A stretch of 64,000 bases of DNA from Pseudomonadota bacterium (GCA_021843755.1 JAKBWB010000002.1:34681-98680), one strand, 5' to 3'. Counted from the stretch's first letter, positions 36,377 through 46,404 are shown. Notes: a model not told the origin generated them from the sequence alone. Numbers and translations are program-made.

Positions 36377-38293
36377 TCAGTGCTTGGCGTGCGGCGCCAT
36401 GATCTTCGCCAGCATGTTCACCGTGCCGGGGATGCGCACCAGGTGCGGATAGCGCGGACCGCCGAAATAGCCGACCTTGATCGCGCGCACCCAGCCGTCC
36501 TGCGCGACGGTGAAGGTGGTCGGCTCATGGTCGTGCTCGGCCTGGACCAGATAGTACTGCAGCACCTTCGGCGTGTAGCTCTGGCCGTTGACCGCCACGA
36601 GCTTCATCCCCGGCGCCATCCCGGCCTTCCACGCCGGCGACCACTCGCGCACGTCCGAGAGCACTCCCGCCTTGATGTTGAAGCCGTACGTCAGCCACTG
36701 AAAGTCCCCGTGGTAGGTCCGTTCCGCCGCGCTGATGAAAGGATTGGGCTTGGCGGTATACACCAGGCGCCAGCCCGAGCGCCTCAGCTCCCCGGTCGGC
36801 GGCAGCTTCGCGACCTCATACACGTGGCGCTGGAAGAACGCGTGCCAGTCGTACGGGCACACCTCGTAGAGCAGGTGCTCGATGTCCGCCCGGGTGTAGG
36901 GCTTGGTGATCGGCCCGGTGAGCTTCGGCAGCGAGTACAGGTGCAGGAAGTTGTCGAGCGACTTCTTGCCGTGCGTCTTCTCGCGGATGATGGTGTCGAC
37001 ATCGAGCCACAGCAGCTCGCCCTCGGTGTAGAAGTCGTTGGCCGAGCGGCGGATCGAGGGATACTCCCCGAACCCCGTCATGTAGAAATACGGCGCGCCG
37101 GTGGTCAGGTCGATCAGCGGCTCGGTATAGCGGCCCGGCTCGGTCGCCATCTGGCTGTAGAGCGTGGCGAGATACTGCGGGTACTCGCTCGGCTTGCGGA
37201 TGCCGCTGCGGAAGGACAGCAGATCCCCCAGGTACTGGTTCATGCCCTCGTACACCCACAGCAGGTCGGTGCGCTGCGGGATCTGGTAGTTGTCCGTCTG
37301 CAGATCCCACGGCCGGCGGTACTTGCCGTTCCAGGAGTGCGAGAACTCGTGCGGAATCAGATCGCCGCCGAGAAGCTGCTGCGTCGGGTTCGTCATGAAG
37401 TCGGCCGGCGCCCGGTTGTCGCTCGACTGATGATGCTCGATCCCCTCGAAGCTGATCTTGTTCGACAGCGACAGCAGCGCGTGATAGTTGTACCAGTGGC
37501 GCGTGCCGTACAGCGCCAGCGCCTCGCCCGGCAGGTTCTTGTACGCAGCGAGGATCTTGGCCGGCACGTCCAGATCCTGCGGCGCATCGGCGAACATGTC
37601 GAGCCACATATGGGCATCGCCCTCGTGCCACAGCAGCACTTTCTTGTAGAAGCGGCCCGTGAACAGCGGCGAGTCCCCGACATAGGTCAGCGGCTCCTCG
37701 GCGAAGTTGACGCGCTGCCCCACCCGGCTCACCGTGGTGAGCGCCGTGCTGTAACCCCAACCCTTCGGCAGGATGATGCTCGCCTTGAGGTAGTAATGGT
37801 GGTAGTTGATGTCGTTCTGATAGAAGAAGGCCCGTGTCCAGGTGATCACCGCAAGATTGGGTGTCGCCCGCGTACTCGTCCCGCCGTTCAACAGCATGGT
37901 GAACCGCACCTTGATCGAATGCACGCCCCGGGGCACCACGACGTGGAAGGCGTACATGTCCACCTTGTCGCGATGCCAGGCGAGCGGGTGGCCGCCGGCG
38001 CTCACTTTCAGTTGCGAGATGTCGGCGAGCGGACCGGCCGGCGAGTGGTAGCCCGGGATCCACTCCGGGTACACGAACGTGAACGGACCGGGCTTGACGG
38101 GAATGTGCATGGTCGAGATCGCGATACCGCGCCCGGCCATGCGCGCATCCAACACCAGGGTCTCCGGATCGGCCTTGGTGGCATACGGCACGGCGTTGGC
38201 GTTGGGTTCCGGAATGATGCCCGTGGCGCTCGCCAGCGCGCACAGCCCGAGCGAGGCGATCGCCAGCATCGAGCAAATGGACTTGGCCTTCAC
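36377..38293 (-). CDS. Exported M61-family glycyl aminopeptidase
   Basis: About 638 residues. A signal peptide (KAKSICSMLAIASLGLCALA) leads to an N-terminal beta domain and a thermolysin-like domain with the zinc motif HEFSHSWNGKYRRP near residue 316 and the Glu ligand in LWVYEGMNQYLGD. A PDZ-like domain closes the protein (WSPAWKAGMAPGMKLVAVNG). These peptidases act in the periplasm or outside the cell. The start is GTG 38293, preceded by GGGGG. Confidence 0.92.
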   Translation of the reverse strand: MKAKSICSMLAIASLGLCALASATGIIPEPNANAVPYATKADPETLVLDARMAGRGIAISTMHIPVKPGPFTFVYPEWIPGYHSPAGPLADISQLKVSAGGHPLAWHRDKVDMYAFHVVVPRGVHSIKVRFTMLLNGGTSTRATPNLAVITWTRAFFYQNDINYHHYYLKASIILPKGWGYSTALTTVSRVGQRVNFAEEPLTYVGDSPLFTGRFYKKVLLWHEGDAHMWLDMFADAPQDLDVPAKILAAYKNLPGEALALYGTRHWYNYHALLSLSNKISFEGIEHHQSSDNRAPADFMTNPTQQLLGGDLIPHEFSHSWNGKYRRPWDLQTDNYQIPQRTDLLWVYEGMNQYLGDLLSFRSGIRKPSEYPQYLATLYSQMATEPGRYTEPLIDLTTGAPYFYMTGFGEYPSIRRSANDFYTEGELLWLDVDTIIREKTHGKKSLDNFLHLYSLPKLTGPITKPYTRADIEHLLYEVCPYDWHAFFQRHVYEVAKLPPTGELRRSGWRLVYTAKPNPFISAAERTYHGDFQWLTYGFNIKAGVLSDVREWSPAWKAGMAPGMKLVAVNGQSYTPKVLQYYLVQAEHDHEPTTFTVAQDGWVRAIKVGYFGGPRYPHLVRIPGTVNMLAKIMAPHAKH

Positions 38294-38486
38294 GATATCC
38301 CCCTTCTCCGTTGCGGTTCGCCCGCCGGCACCGTCCGGCGGTGGAAAAACGGTACTATGCGACCGGTACGACCGGCCGGCGCGCGCCGCCTGCGGCAGTT
38401 GCGATGAGCCGTTTGCTCGGCGCGACGACGCGAGCGATGCCCGCGGCCGAGCTGTCACACCATCCCGCTCGAGCGCGCGCAACACG

Positions 38487-39932
38487 ATGAATGCAGCCAC
38501 ACCCGAGACTCGACTGCACCGCAGGCTCACACCGTTCGACGCGTTGCTGCTGACACTCTCGTGCCTCTCCCCGGTGTTCTCGGTGTACGGTCCGGGCGCG
38601 GAAGTGCTGCGCCAGAGCGGCACCGGCGCGGCGGCGCTGTTCGCTCTCGGCATCGCCGTCGCGGCGGTCTGGGGCATGGTCTACGCCGAGCTCGGCTCGG
38701 CGTATCCATACGCTGGCGGGGACTACGTCGGTGTCGGAACGGTCCTCGGGCCCGCGGCCGGCTTTGCGTGTCTGGCCCTGTGGGCGGTCATCATCCTGCC
38801 GATGGACGCGTACCTTGCCAAGCTCGTCGCCACCTATGCCACCCAAGTCCTGCCGGGGAGCGCCCCGGGGCTGTGGATCTACGGCGCGCTGCTCGCCGCC
38901 CTCGCCGTGGCGCTGCTGGCGGTGCGCGCCAGTGCGCTCGTGACCGGCATTTTTCTCAGCATCGAATTCGCCGCGGTGCTGGCGCTGGTGATAGCCGGAT
39001 TCCTGCATCCGGCCGCGAGCGCGTGGACGGCCATTGCCCATCCGCGGCTGCCGGTGGCGGGGCGCTGGGCGCCAGTCGGCGCCGCGGCGCTCGCGCTCGG
39101 GGCGGTCAACGCGGCCTTTGCCACCGCCGGAGGCAACCAGGCGATCGCCTTCGGCGAGGAACTGATCGACCCACATCGCAACATGGGCCGGGTGCTGCTC
39201 GCAGCCTGCCTCCTCGGTGCGCTGGCGATCGCCCTGCCCGTCATCGCGGTGGTGGTTGGCGCGGCCGGCGATCCGGCCGTGTTCGCGAGCGCCGCGCCCT
39301 TCAGCGCCTACATCAGTTCAGTGGCCGGCTCCTGGGCCGGCATTGCCCTGAGCGCCGCAGTCGCGCTCGCGGTATTCAACGCCCTGATCGCACAGATCAT
39401 GTTCGGAGCACGCCTGTGGTACAGCTTCGCCAGGGATCGGGTCTTTCCGACCCCGATCAGCGCGGCGCTCGCGAAAGTGCACGGCCGCAGCGGCGTGCCG
39501 CGTATCGCCACATTGACGGTCGGGGTGCTCTCGGGCGCCTGTTGCGTCCTCAGCCAGCGCGTGCTGTTGGTATTTCTATCGGGTTTGGTCGTCTACGCGC
39601 TCGCGCTGGTCAGCGCCGCGGTCCTCGTCGGGCGGCGCAAGGGACTCACCGGCGGCGCGGACCGCTGGCGCTCGCCGCTGTTTCCGCTCGCGCCGCTGCT
39701 CGGCCTCGCCCTGGCATGCGCGTTTGCCGCCGCGGACTGGGCTGACGCGTCGATCGGGCGCCCGAGCCTGTTCGCCCTCGGCGCGGTGCTGGGTGCAGCG
39801 CTCCTGTGGTACCGCTTCGTGCTCAACCGGCGGCCGGGTGGTTGGGCGCCGCAGGTGAACGCCGCGCCGCACACCGGACCGGACCCGGCGCACGGCACGC
39901 CGATCCGCGCCGGCGGATGGACGGACTCCTGA
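38487..39932 (+). CDS. APC-family amino acid permease
   Basis: About 481 residues with 12 membrane segments. The first helix has SCLSPVFSVYGPGAEV, matching the broken helix 1 of APC transporters, and FATAGGNQAIAFGEEL suits helix 6. ARLWYSFARDRVFP is typical of the family. The substrate is probably an amino acid or amine, not more precisely predictable. It runs divergently from the M61 peptidase, so uptake of released amino acids is a possible link. Confidence 0.85.
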   Translation: MNAATPETRLHRRLTPFDALLLTLSCLSPVFSVYGPGAEVLRQSGTGAAALFALGIAVAAVWGMVYAELGSAYPYAGGDYVGVGTVLGPAAGFACLALWAVIILPMDAYLAKLVATYATQVLPGSAPGLWIYGALLAALAVALLAVRASALVTGIFLSIEFAAVLALVIAGFLHPAASAWTAIAHPRLPVAGRWAPVGAAALALGAVNAAFATAGGNQAIAFGEELIDPHRNMGRVLLAACLLGALAIALPVIAVVVGAAGDPAVFASAAPFSAYISSVAGSWAGIALSAAVALAVFNALIAQIMFGARLWYSFARDRVFPTPISAALAKVHGRSGVPRIATLTVGVLSGACCVLSQRVLLVFLSGLVVYALALVSAAVLVGRRKGLTGGADRWRSPLFPLAPLLGLALACAFAAADWADASIGRPSLFALGAVLGAALLWYRFVLNRRPGGWAPQVNAAPHTGPDPAHGTPIRAGGWTDS

Positions 39933-39971
39933 GCCGCCGGCGCTGCCGTCCATGGCACCCTGTCGCGGCGC

Positions 39972-42900
39972 CTAGGGCCGCAATGTCGAGCCGGTTGCCA
40001 CCACCCCCAGGCCGTAACCCGCGATCGTCCGATTGAAGCGTGCCACCGAGGTGCGCAGGAACCGATCGTACTTCGCGATCGCACCACGATACTCGCGCCT
40101 GTAAACCGCCTGCTCATGCAGCGTCGCGGCATCGACCGGCTCATCCGAGCCCAGCAGCAGCTGCTCGAGCGCCATCAGCTTCTCGTGGATGCGATCGGGC
40201 ACCCACAGCGTCGACTCCGACGAGCCGGCGTCGCTGGTGAGCTCCAGGAGCATCGTGCGGCGCTCGCCGGCGAGCTTCCCGATCGCCGTATCCACCGCGC
40301 TGCGCTCCGGCAAGCCCAGCACCGCCGCGCGCAGGCCCTCGAGCTGCACCCGGATTGCATGCAGCCGGTTCAGCGCCACATCGATCTGCGAGATCTCGTG
40401 CAGCACCGCCTCGGTGACCTGGCAGCGCTCGGTCATGCCCGCGAGCGTGCCCGTGGAGGCCGGATCGTTGACCACAATGAAGGTCCGCGACGCCCTGGCA
40501 CCATCGATCTCGAGCGTCGCGGTGTAGGTGCCCGGGGGCATCAGCGCGCCGTTCCTGGGACCCCGGTTGTATTTCGGCGCTGAACGCCAGCGTACTGGCC
40601 CCTGCGCGTGCAGGTTCCAGAAGATCCGATGCAGCCCCGCCTGGCCCGGCACCCAGGGCACCTCGCCCTTCACCGCGGCCGGGGCCGCAGCCGCCCCTGG
40701 AGTCATCACCGGCGGCTTGCCCTTGTGCAGCCCCTCGTACGTGCGTATCACTTTGCCGCTCGCGTCGGTGATGATCAGCTTGCCGGGCTCCCTGGCCGCG
40801 TGCGCCAGGTAGTAGCTGATGTCCACACCGTAGTGCGGGTTCTGGCCGTAGAAGACGCCATCGCCCATCGACTCGACCGTCGAGAAAGGCCAGTAACGCA
40901 CCGCCTCCGGGGGCTTGAACAGCGTCAATTCGCTGTGCGCCACGCGCGCGTTCCAGTCCTGGAACGGCCTGAGGTCATCGAGCACCCACACCCCTCTGCC
41001 GTGGGTGGCCACTACCAGCGAGTCGGTGCGCGATTGCAGCGCCAGATCGTAGACGGCCGCATCCGGCAGGCCGAGGCCGAGCTTGTACCATTTGCGGCCC
41101 GCGTCCCATGACGCATACAGGCCATTTTCCAGGCCCGCATAATACAGGTTGGGGTTGCGCAGATCGCGGCGTACCACGTGCGCATAGACATCGTGCGGCA
41201 GATTGCCGCTGATCGAAGTCCACTGCGCGCCGTAGTCGTCGGTGCGGTACAGGTACGGCCGGAAGTCGCCGCTGAAATGCCGGTCGACCGCGATCAGCGC
41301 ACTGCCCGGATGGTGTGCGGAAACATCGATCGACTCGACCCGGCCCCACGGCGGCAGATCCGGAATGTTTCTCGTGACGTTGATCCAGTGCTTGCCGCCG
41401 TCGCGGGTCAGCTGCACCAACCCGTCGTCGGTGCCGACCCAGATGACCCCGGAATCGGACGGAGCCGGCGTGATGGTGAGGATCGCGTCGTAGTACTCGG
41501 CGCCGGAGTTATCCTGGATGACCGGTCCGCCCGAGGGCCCCTCCTTCGCCTTGTCATCGCGGGTCAGATCAGGACTGATCGCCTTCCAGGTGCGGCCGCG
41601 ATTGGCGCTCTCGAATACGACGTTGGCCCCGGCATAGAGCACCTTGGGATCCTCGGGCGAGACCGCGAAGGCCGCTTCCCACGCGAAGCGGTAGCGCGCG
41701 CCGTCCGCGCCCCGGCCGTTGTCGTCGCGCGGGTACGGCTCGATATCGTGGATCTGCTCCTCGGATCGATTGTAGATGAAATACGCGCCGTTCTGCCCTT
41801 CGTTGTAGATCAGATTCGGATCATCGGCCGCCGGCATCCCGTAGATTCCGTCGTCACCGTTGAAGCCGTACCAGGCGCGGCTGGAGATGCCGCTCGGGTT
41901 CTTGCTCGCGCTCGGCCCGCACCAGGAATTGTTGTCCTGCAGTCCGCCGCAGACCTGATAGAACAGTCCGCCGCCGACGGCCACATGGTAGAACTGCTCG
42001 AGCGCGATGTTATCCACATACGCCCAGTGCTTGCCGTTGTCCACAGAGAGCGCCACGCCGCCGTCATTGCCTTCGATGATGCGTCCGCTGCCGGTCGGAT
42101 CGATCCAGATGGCGTGGTTGTCGACGTGTATGGACTTGGCGATGTGCCGCCAGGTGCGCCCGCCGTTGTCGGAGGCGAGCAGGTTCATCGACAGGGCGAA
42201 CACGTGGTTCGGGTTCTTCGGATCGACTGCGATGTGCGAGAAATAGAACGGCCTCGAATCGATGCTCTGGTCCTTGCTCACCAAGGTCCAGCTCTCGCCC
42301 GCGTCATCGGAGCGCCACAGCATGCCCTGGTGGCTGCCGATCACCGCATACACCACATTGGGCGCGCTCGGGGCAACAGCGAGCCCAATGCGCCCGAGCG
42401 GTCCGGCGGGCAACCCGTGACCCGACAGGCGGGTCCAGGTGAGGCCTGCGTCGATCGACTTGTAGATCGCGTCCTGCGGCCCGCCGTCCGAGTAGTGCCA
42501 GGGGGTGCGCCGGAAGCGGTACGTCGCCGCGTACACCACGTTGGGGTTGCACGGGTTCATGGCCATGTCCGAGATGCCCACGTCCGGACCGACGTAGAGC
42601 ACGCGCTGCCACGTCTTGCCCCCGTTGCTGGTACGGTACACGCCTCGCTCGGTGCTGTTCTTCCACGGATTGCCCATCGCCGCCACCAACACCGTATCGG
42701 GATGGTGTGAATTGATCAGGATACGCGAGATCTGCATCGTGCCCGTCAGGCCGAGGTGCCGCCAATGCAGACCGCCGTCCGTCGACTCGTACACGCCATC
42801 GCCGTAGGAGACGTCATTGCGGATATTGGCCTCACCCGTGCCGAGCCAAATCACGGACGGATCGCGCGGGTCGATCGCCAGCGCTCCGACCGAGGCGACC

Positions 42901-43202
42901 GGGCGGTGCTGGAACAGCGCCCGCCACGTCATGCCACCGTCCTCGGTCCGGAACACCCCGCCATCCGCCCCACCGACGTAATAGACCCGGGGATCGCCCG
43001 CAATGCCGGCCACGGCGGTGACTCGCCCGCCCGCGATCGCCGGGCCGATCGAGCGAAAGTGAATGGCGCTGCTCACCGGCATGGGCAACAGCGTGCGGCC
43101 CTGGTTGTTCTCCCGCTGGGGTCCGGCCTGTAATGCGAGCGCCAGGGGGCTCGCGAGCAGTAGAAAAACGGCCGCGACACGGATCGGAGTTGAAGTTCTC
43201 AT
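39972..43202 (-). CDS. Exported VPS10/BNR-repeat beta-propeller protein
   Basis: 1076 residues. A signal peptide (VAAVFLLLASPLALALQA) is followed by many BNR/Asp-box repeats (GGVFRTEDGGMTWRAL, YESTDGGLHWRHLG, YRTSNGGKTWQRV, YKSIDAGLTWTRLSG), forming sortilin-like propellers through about residue 750. The C-terminal 300 residues are a separate region with helical ends. Such proteins are often labelled glycosyl hydrolases, but no sialidase catalytic set is visible. A role in binding or degrading extracellular polymers is the most that can be said. Confidence 0.82.
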   Translation of the reverse strand: MRTSTPIRVAAVFLLLASPLALALQAGPQRENNQGRTLLPMPVSSAIHFRSIGPAIAGGRVTAVAGIAGDPRVYYVGGADGGVFRTEDGGMTWRALFQHRPVASVGALAIDPRDPSVIWLGTGEANIRNDVSYGDGVYESTDGGLHWRHLGLTGTMQISRILINSHHPDTVLVAAMGNPWKNSTERGVYRTSNGGKTWQRVLYVGPDVGISDMAMNPCNPNVVYAATYRFRRTPWHYSDGGPQDAIYKSIDAGLTWTRLSGHGLPAGPLGRIGLAVAPSAPNVVYAVIGSHQGMLWRSDDAGESWTLVSKDQSIDSRPFYFSHIAVDPKNPNHVFALSMNLLASDNGGRTWRHIAKSIHVDNHAIWIDPTGSGRIIEGNDGGVALSVDNGKHWAYVDNIALEQFYHVAVGGGLFYQVCGGLQDNNSWCGPSASKNPSGISSRAWYGFNGDDGIYGMPAADDPNLIYNEGQNGAYFIYNRSEEQIHDIEPYPRDDNGRGADGARYRFAWEAAFAVSPEDPKVLYAGANVVFESANRGRTWKAISPDLTRDDKAKEGPSGGPVIQDNSGAEYYDAILTITPAPSDSGVIWVGTDDGLVQLTRDGGKHWINVTRNIPDLPPWGRVESIDVSAHHPGSALIAVDRHFSGDFRPYLYRTDDYGAQWTSISGNLPHDVYAHVVRRDLRNPNLYYAGLENGLYASWDAGRKWYKLGLGLPDAAVYDLALQSRTDSLVVATHGRGVWVLDDLRPFQDWNARVAHSELTLFKPPEAVRYWPFSTVESMGDGVFYGQNPHYGVDISYYLAHAAREPGKLIITDASGKVIRTYEGLHKGKPPVMTPGAAAAPAAVKGEVPWVPGQAGLHRIFWNLHAQGPVRWRSAPKYNRGPRNGALMPPGTYTATLEIDGARASRTFIVVNDPASTGTLAGMTERCQVTEAVLHEISQIDVALNRLHAIRVQLEGLRAAVLGLPERSAVDTAIGKLAGERRTMLLELTSDAGSSESTLWVPDRIHEKLMALEQLLLGSDEPVDAATLHEQAVYRREYRGAIAKYDRFLRTSVARFNRTIAGYGLGVVATGSTLRP

Positions 43203-43590
43203 CGCAAACCCCTCTTTATTTTGCGCCGCGGCGAGTCCGGCACGCCGATGCGCGGCAACGGCGAAGGACGCTACTGTAGCGGCGCGGATCGCCCGCTGCC
43301 AGCGGCCGCTGCGCGTATCCGCCGCACGCGCACGCCGTTCCGTCGCACACGGCCGCGCGCCGAGCCGGTCCTGCTATAGTGTTGAGACGTTGAAGGGCGA
43401 GCCGCGATCGGCATTGCAGCCATGCACAAACCGCAGACCACGCAGACCATAGGTGCCGCATGAGCAGCAGGACCGGCTGGCCGCTCCCCGGCGGTGTGCG
43501 TGCCGCGGCCCGCCCTCGCGGGCCCAAACCCCGCTCGGCCGTCCCGCGCACGTGCGCGGCGGCACCGCGGCTGCCGGGGCGGATCGGGGC
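43203..43590. other. 388-base divergent intergenic region with a leader hairpin
   Basis: It separates the BNR-repeat gene from kch. No recognisable protein is encoded. A perfect hairpin GGCCCGC-CCTC-GCGGGCC lies at 43507-43524, 67 bases before kch. Promoters for both genes must lie here, but none is strong enough to mark. Confidence 0.45.
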
Positions 43591-44832
43591 ATGGGAGCGA
43601 TGAGGTCCGCGACTCTCAAATGGCTCGATACCCAGCGCGCCTGGCTGCGCAAGAAGCAACGCCATCTGGAAAGGAAGCTGCATACGCGCGCATGGTTTCC
43701 CCACGTGCCGCTCGCCATGCTGGTCGGCTTCCAGGGTGTGTTGCACATTCTGATTGCGCTCGGGTCGATGCACTCGGCGATGCAGCTGTTCTCGACCCCC
43801 TCCCTGATCACATTCGCCGGCGGAATCGGCAGCCTGCGGATCGGCGACTTCTCGCACATCGGCATCGGCGTGCTGCTGGTGCTGGTGGCGTTCGGCATGC
43901 TCTGGCGTTCGCGCCTCGCCTGGGTGATGGCGTTCCTGCTCACCCTGGCGACGCTGGCGCTGGAGCTCTCGCCCCTGTCGCGGGCCTCCCGGCCGCTGGA
44001 GATCTTCACCGTCCTGCAGCTGTTGCTGCTGCTGGCCGCGCGGCGCGCGTTCGATCGCAGCAGCCTCGCCACCGCCACGCTGTTCGCCCTCACCGCCGTA
44101 ATGCTGACGCTCGGCTACGGCGCATTCGGCGCGATGTTTCTCGGCGACGGATTCCAGCCGCACATCACCTCATACACCAACGCGGCCTATTTCGCCGTCG
44201 AGACGATGTCGACGGTCGGCTACGGCGACATTGTTCCGGTGACGCGCGAGGCGCGGTTGTTCACGATGTCGCTGATCGCGCTCGGGCTGGGTGTATTCGC
44301 CACGGCCCTGCCGGCCATTGCCGCCCCGCTGATCGACAAGCGGCTGATGAATTTGGTGCAACCGCGGAGGAAGTCCAATATGAAGCGCGTCGCGCATATC
44401 ATCGTCGTGGGCGACGGCGCGCTCGCCCACGATGCGGTCCGGGCGCTCATGACCCGGGGCCTGAGCGTCACACACATCGTTGCGCAGAAGCCGGCCGAGG
44501 ACGAGGAACCGAGCGAGGACATGGTCGTCGGGGACGGCAGCGATGCGAAGACGCTGACCCGCGCCGGCGTCGAGACGGCGCGCGCCCTGCTCGCCCTCAG
44601 CGAGGACGATTCGTACAACGCGTTCGCGGTGCTCGCCGCCAAGGAAATGAATGCCGAGCTGCGCACCGTCGCGGCCGTCAGCGATACCCGCAACACCGGC
44701 CGGGTCGCGCGTACCCGTCCCGACGTACTCCTGACGCTGCCGCTGCTCGGCGGCGAGCTGCTCGCGATGGCCTTGAGCGGCGAGGAAATCAAAACCGACG
44801 CGCTGATCACTCAGCTGCTGAAGCTCGGCTAG
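43591..44832 (+). CDS. kch: Kch-type voltage-gated-like potassium channel with RCK domain
   Basis: About 413 residues, co-linear with E. coli Kch. Membrane segments occupy roughly residues 30-240; the selectivity filter is STVGYGDIVPV, followed by the inner helix. The cytoplasmic RCK domain begins MKRVAHIIVVGDGALAHDAV near residue 264 and contains VVGDGSDAKTLTRAGVETA. It conducts potassium across the inner membrane. ATG 43591 is preferred; 43600 is possible. GGAGG followed by an in-frame ATG at 44380 suggests separate synthesis of the RCK domain. It converges with the tolC-like gene across seven bases. Confidence 0.92.
   Translation: MGAMRSATLKWLDTQRAWLRKKQRHLERKLHTRAWFPHVPLAMLVGFQGVLHILIALGSMHSAMQLFSTPSLITFAGGIGSLRIGDFSHIGIGVLLVLVAFGMLWRSRLAWVMAFLLTLATLALELSPLSRASRPLEIFTVLQLLLLLAARRAFDRSSLATATLFALTAVMLTLGYGAFGAMFLGDGFQPHITSYTNAAYFAVETMSTVGYGDIVPVTREARLFTMSLIALGLGVFATALPAIAAPLIDKRLMNLVQPRRKSNMKRVAHIIVVGDGALAHDAVRALMTRGLSVTHIVAQKPAEDEEPSEDMVVGDGSDAKTLTRAGVETARALLALSEDDSYNAFAVLAAKEMNAELRTVAAVSDTRNTGRVARTRPDVLLTLPLLGGELLAMALSGEEIKTDALITQLLKLG
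44366..44382 (+). promoter_or_regulatory. Internal ribosome binding site before the Kch RCK domain
   Basis: GGAGG (44366-44370) stands nine bases before the in-frame ATG at 44380, exactly at the junction between pore and RCK domain (SNMKRVAHIIVVGD). Internal initiation at the same junction makes free RCK subunits in the archaeal MthK channel. The site is stronger than the one before the full-length start. Confidence 0.6.
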
Positions 44833-44839
44833 CCGCGCC

Positions 44840-46141
44840 TCAGAGCGCACCGACCGCGTACGCCAGGCGCAGCCGGTCGAGCCCCTCATCCAGCCTTGCA
44901 TCCTCATAGTTGCGCTCGGCCTCGGCGCGCAGGGTCACGGCCTCGAGCACCTGCGTGTTCGAGGCGAGCCCCACCCGGTACAGCTCGCGCGAGATGCGCA
45001 GGTTCTCGGCAGCCTGCGCCGTCGCGGCTCGCGACGCCTCGATCTGTGCGCGCGCGGCGGCGAGCTGCAGCCAGGCGGCCCGCACGGCGAGCTCGATCCG
45101 CGAGCGCAGGTCCGCGAGGCGCTGCCGCTCGGCACGACTGCGCGCCCGCAGCGCGTCCGCCTCGCTCGCCGCCGCGCCGCCGTCGAACAGCTTCCAGGTG
45201 AACCCCAGTCCGACCATAGAGAAATTCTCGTGATTGAGAATCTGGTTGTCGAAGTGTGTATAGCCGCCGATCGCCGCGATGTGCGGCAGACGGCTCGCAT
45301 CGGCGACACGGGCGCGGGCGGCGAGCGCCGCGGCGCGCGCACCGAGCGCCTGCAGCTCCTGGCGCGAGTGCAGCGCTCGCGCGAGCAATGCCGCAAGCGG
45401 CAGACTGTCGACGGAGAACACCGGCAGCCTCGGATCCAGGTGCGGCACCCGATCGAGCGGCGCGCCGAGCAGGCGGTCGTAGCTGGCCCGGGCGATTGCG
45501 AGCGCATTGTCCGCCGCGACCTCCTGCTCGCGGGCATTCGCCAGCGCCACCCGCGCGGCCAGCAGATCACTCTTGGCCACCGCCTGCCGCTGGTACTTCG
45601 CCTGCACATCGCGCACATGCGCAGCGAGACTGGTGACGCTTTCCCGTGTCACACCGAGCGCGCGTTGTGCGCGCAACACCGCCACGTACGCTTCGGCGAC
45701 CTCGAGCTTCACGTCCGCACTCACGGCGCGCTCGGTGGCCGACGCACCCTTCAGACCCGCGCGCGCCGCGTCGATGCCGTTGCGAATCGCCCCGCCGCTG
45801 TACAACGGCAGGCGCACCTGCACCGACGCGCTGACGTACTGGTCATTCTTGAAGATCGGTCCGGATCGCAACGCCGATGCCGGCGTCACCACGTCGAGTT
45901 CCGGTGTCTGCCCAAAGCGGGTGTAACTCGCCTGGCTGCGGATGCTCGGCCAGCGTCCGGCGCGTGCGGCCCTCGCACTGGAGCGCGCTGCCTGTACGTC
46001 ATCGGCGGCTGCAGCGAGCGTCCGATCATGTTCCGCCGCGAGGCGCCATGCCTGCTCGAGCGTCTGGGCGCGCGCCGGCGCGGACAGAGCGACCGCGACA
46101 CCGAGCACCGCGCCGGCAAGACCGCCGTGCAGTGCCTTCAT
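44840..46141 (-). CDS. TolC-family outer membrane channel (BigR-linked operon)
   Basis: 433 residues. A signal peptide (cleavage near ARA-QT) precedes two OEP repeats with long coiled coils (QARSSARAARAGRWPSI-like and EVAEAYVAVLRAQRA) and two beta segments (VSASVQVRLPLYSGGAIRNG, GLGFTWKLFDGGAAASEA). It should form the trimeric outer-membrane exit duct for the RND pump encoded upstream. Its ATG overlaps the stop of the truncated SQR frame (ATGA), so expression depends on that frame being translated. It is the last gene of the operon. Confidence 0.9.
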   Translation of the reverse strand: MKALHGGLAGAVLGVAVALSAPARAQTLEQAWRLAAEHDRTLAAAADDVQAARSSARAARAGRWPSIRSQASYTRFGQTPELDVVTPASALRSGPIFKNDQYVSASVQVRLPLYSGGAIRNGIDAARAGLKGASATERAVSADVKLEVAEAYVAVLRAQRALGVTRESVTSLAAHVRDVQAKYQRQAVAKSDLLAARVALANAREQEVAADNALAIARASYDRLLGAPLDRVPHLDPRLPVFSVDSLPLAALLARALHSRQELQALGARAAALAARARVADASRLPHIAAIGGYTHFDNQILNHENFSMVGLGFTWKLFDGGAAASEADALRARSRAERQRLADLRSRIELAVRAAWLQLAAARAQIEASRAATAQAAENLRISRELYRVGLASNTQVLEAVTLRAEAERNYEDARLDEGLDRLRLAYAVGAL

Positions 46142-46404
46142 GAGCGCATGTCCTTCAGTGTGTGGATGCCGGGCGCCGTGCGTTCGTGGCGCTCAGGGAC
46201 GGGCGTGGTCGATCCGCCGCGCACCGTGCGCAGGAAGTATTTCTCGCGCCTGCCCACCGCGATCCACGGATTCGACGGGGTGCACTCGAAGCATGGCGAT
46301 GACCCGATGAGTGTGACGCGGTGTGCCGCGTCGAGGCGCTTGCGCATCCGGTAGGCGCACGGCACTGCGCCGAGGCCCGCGCCGATGATGACTACGTGTG
46401 CCAT
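46138..46404 (-). pseudogene. Sulfide:quinone oxidoreductase, N-terminal remnant
   Basis: An 88-codon frame. Residues 1-53 match the FAD-binding start of sulfide:quinone oxidoreductases: HVVIIGAGLGAVPCAYRMRK, then HRVTLIG, then FECTPSNPWIAVGRRE. The remaining 35 residues are unrelated and the other 330 or so residues of the enzyme, including the catalytic cysteines, are gone. AGAGGT precedes the ATG, and the stop overlaps the tolC start, so the frame may be kept to couple translation. Loss of the enzyme while the regulator and pump remain is notable. Confidence 0.72.

Noticed and set aside
39972..43202. Calling the BNR-repeat protein a sialidase.
   Set aside because: Asp-box repeats are clear, but no sialidase arginine triad or nucleophile could be identified.
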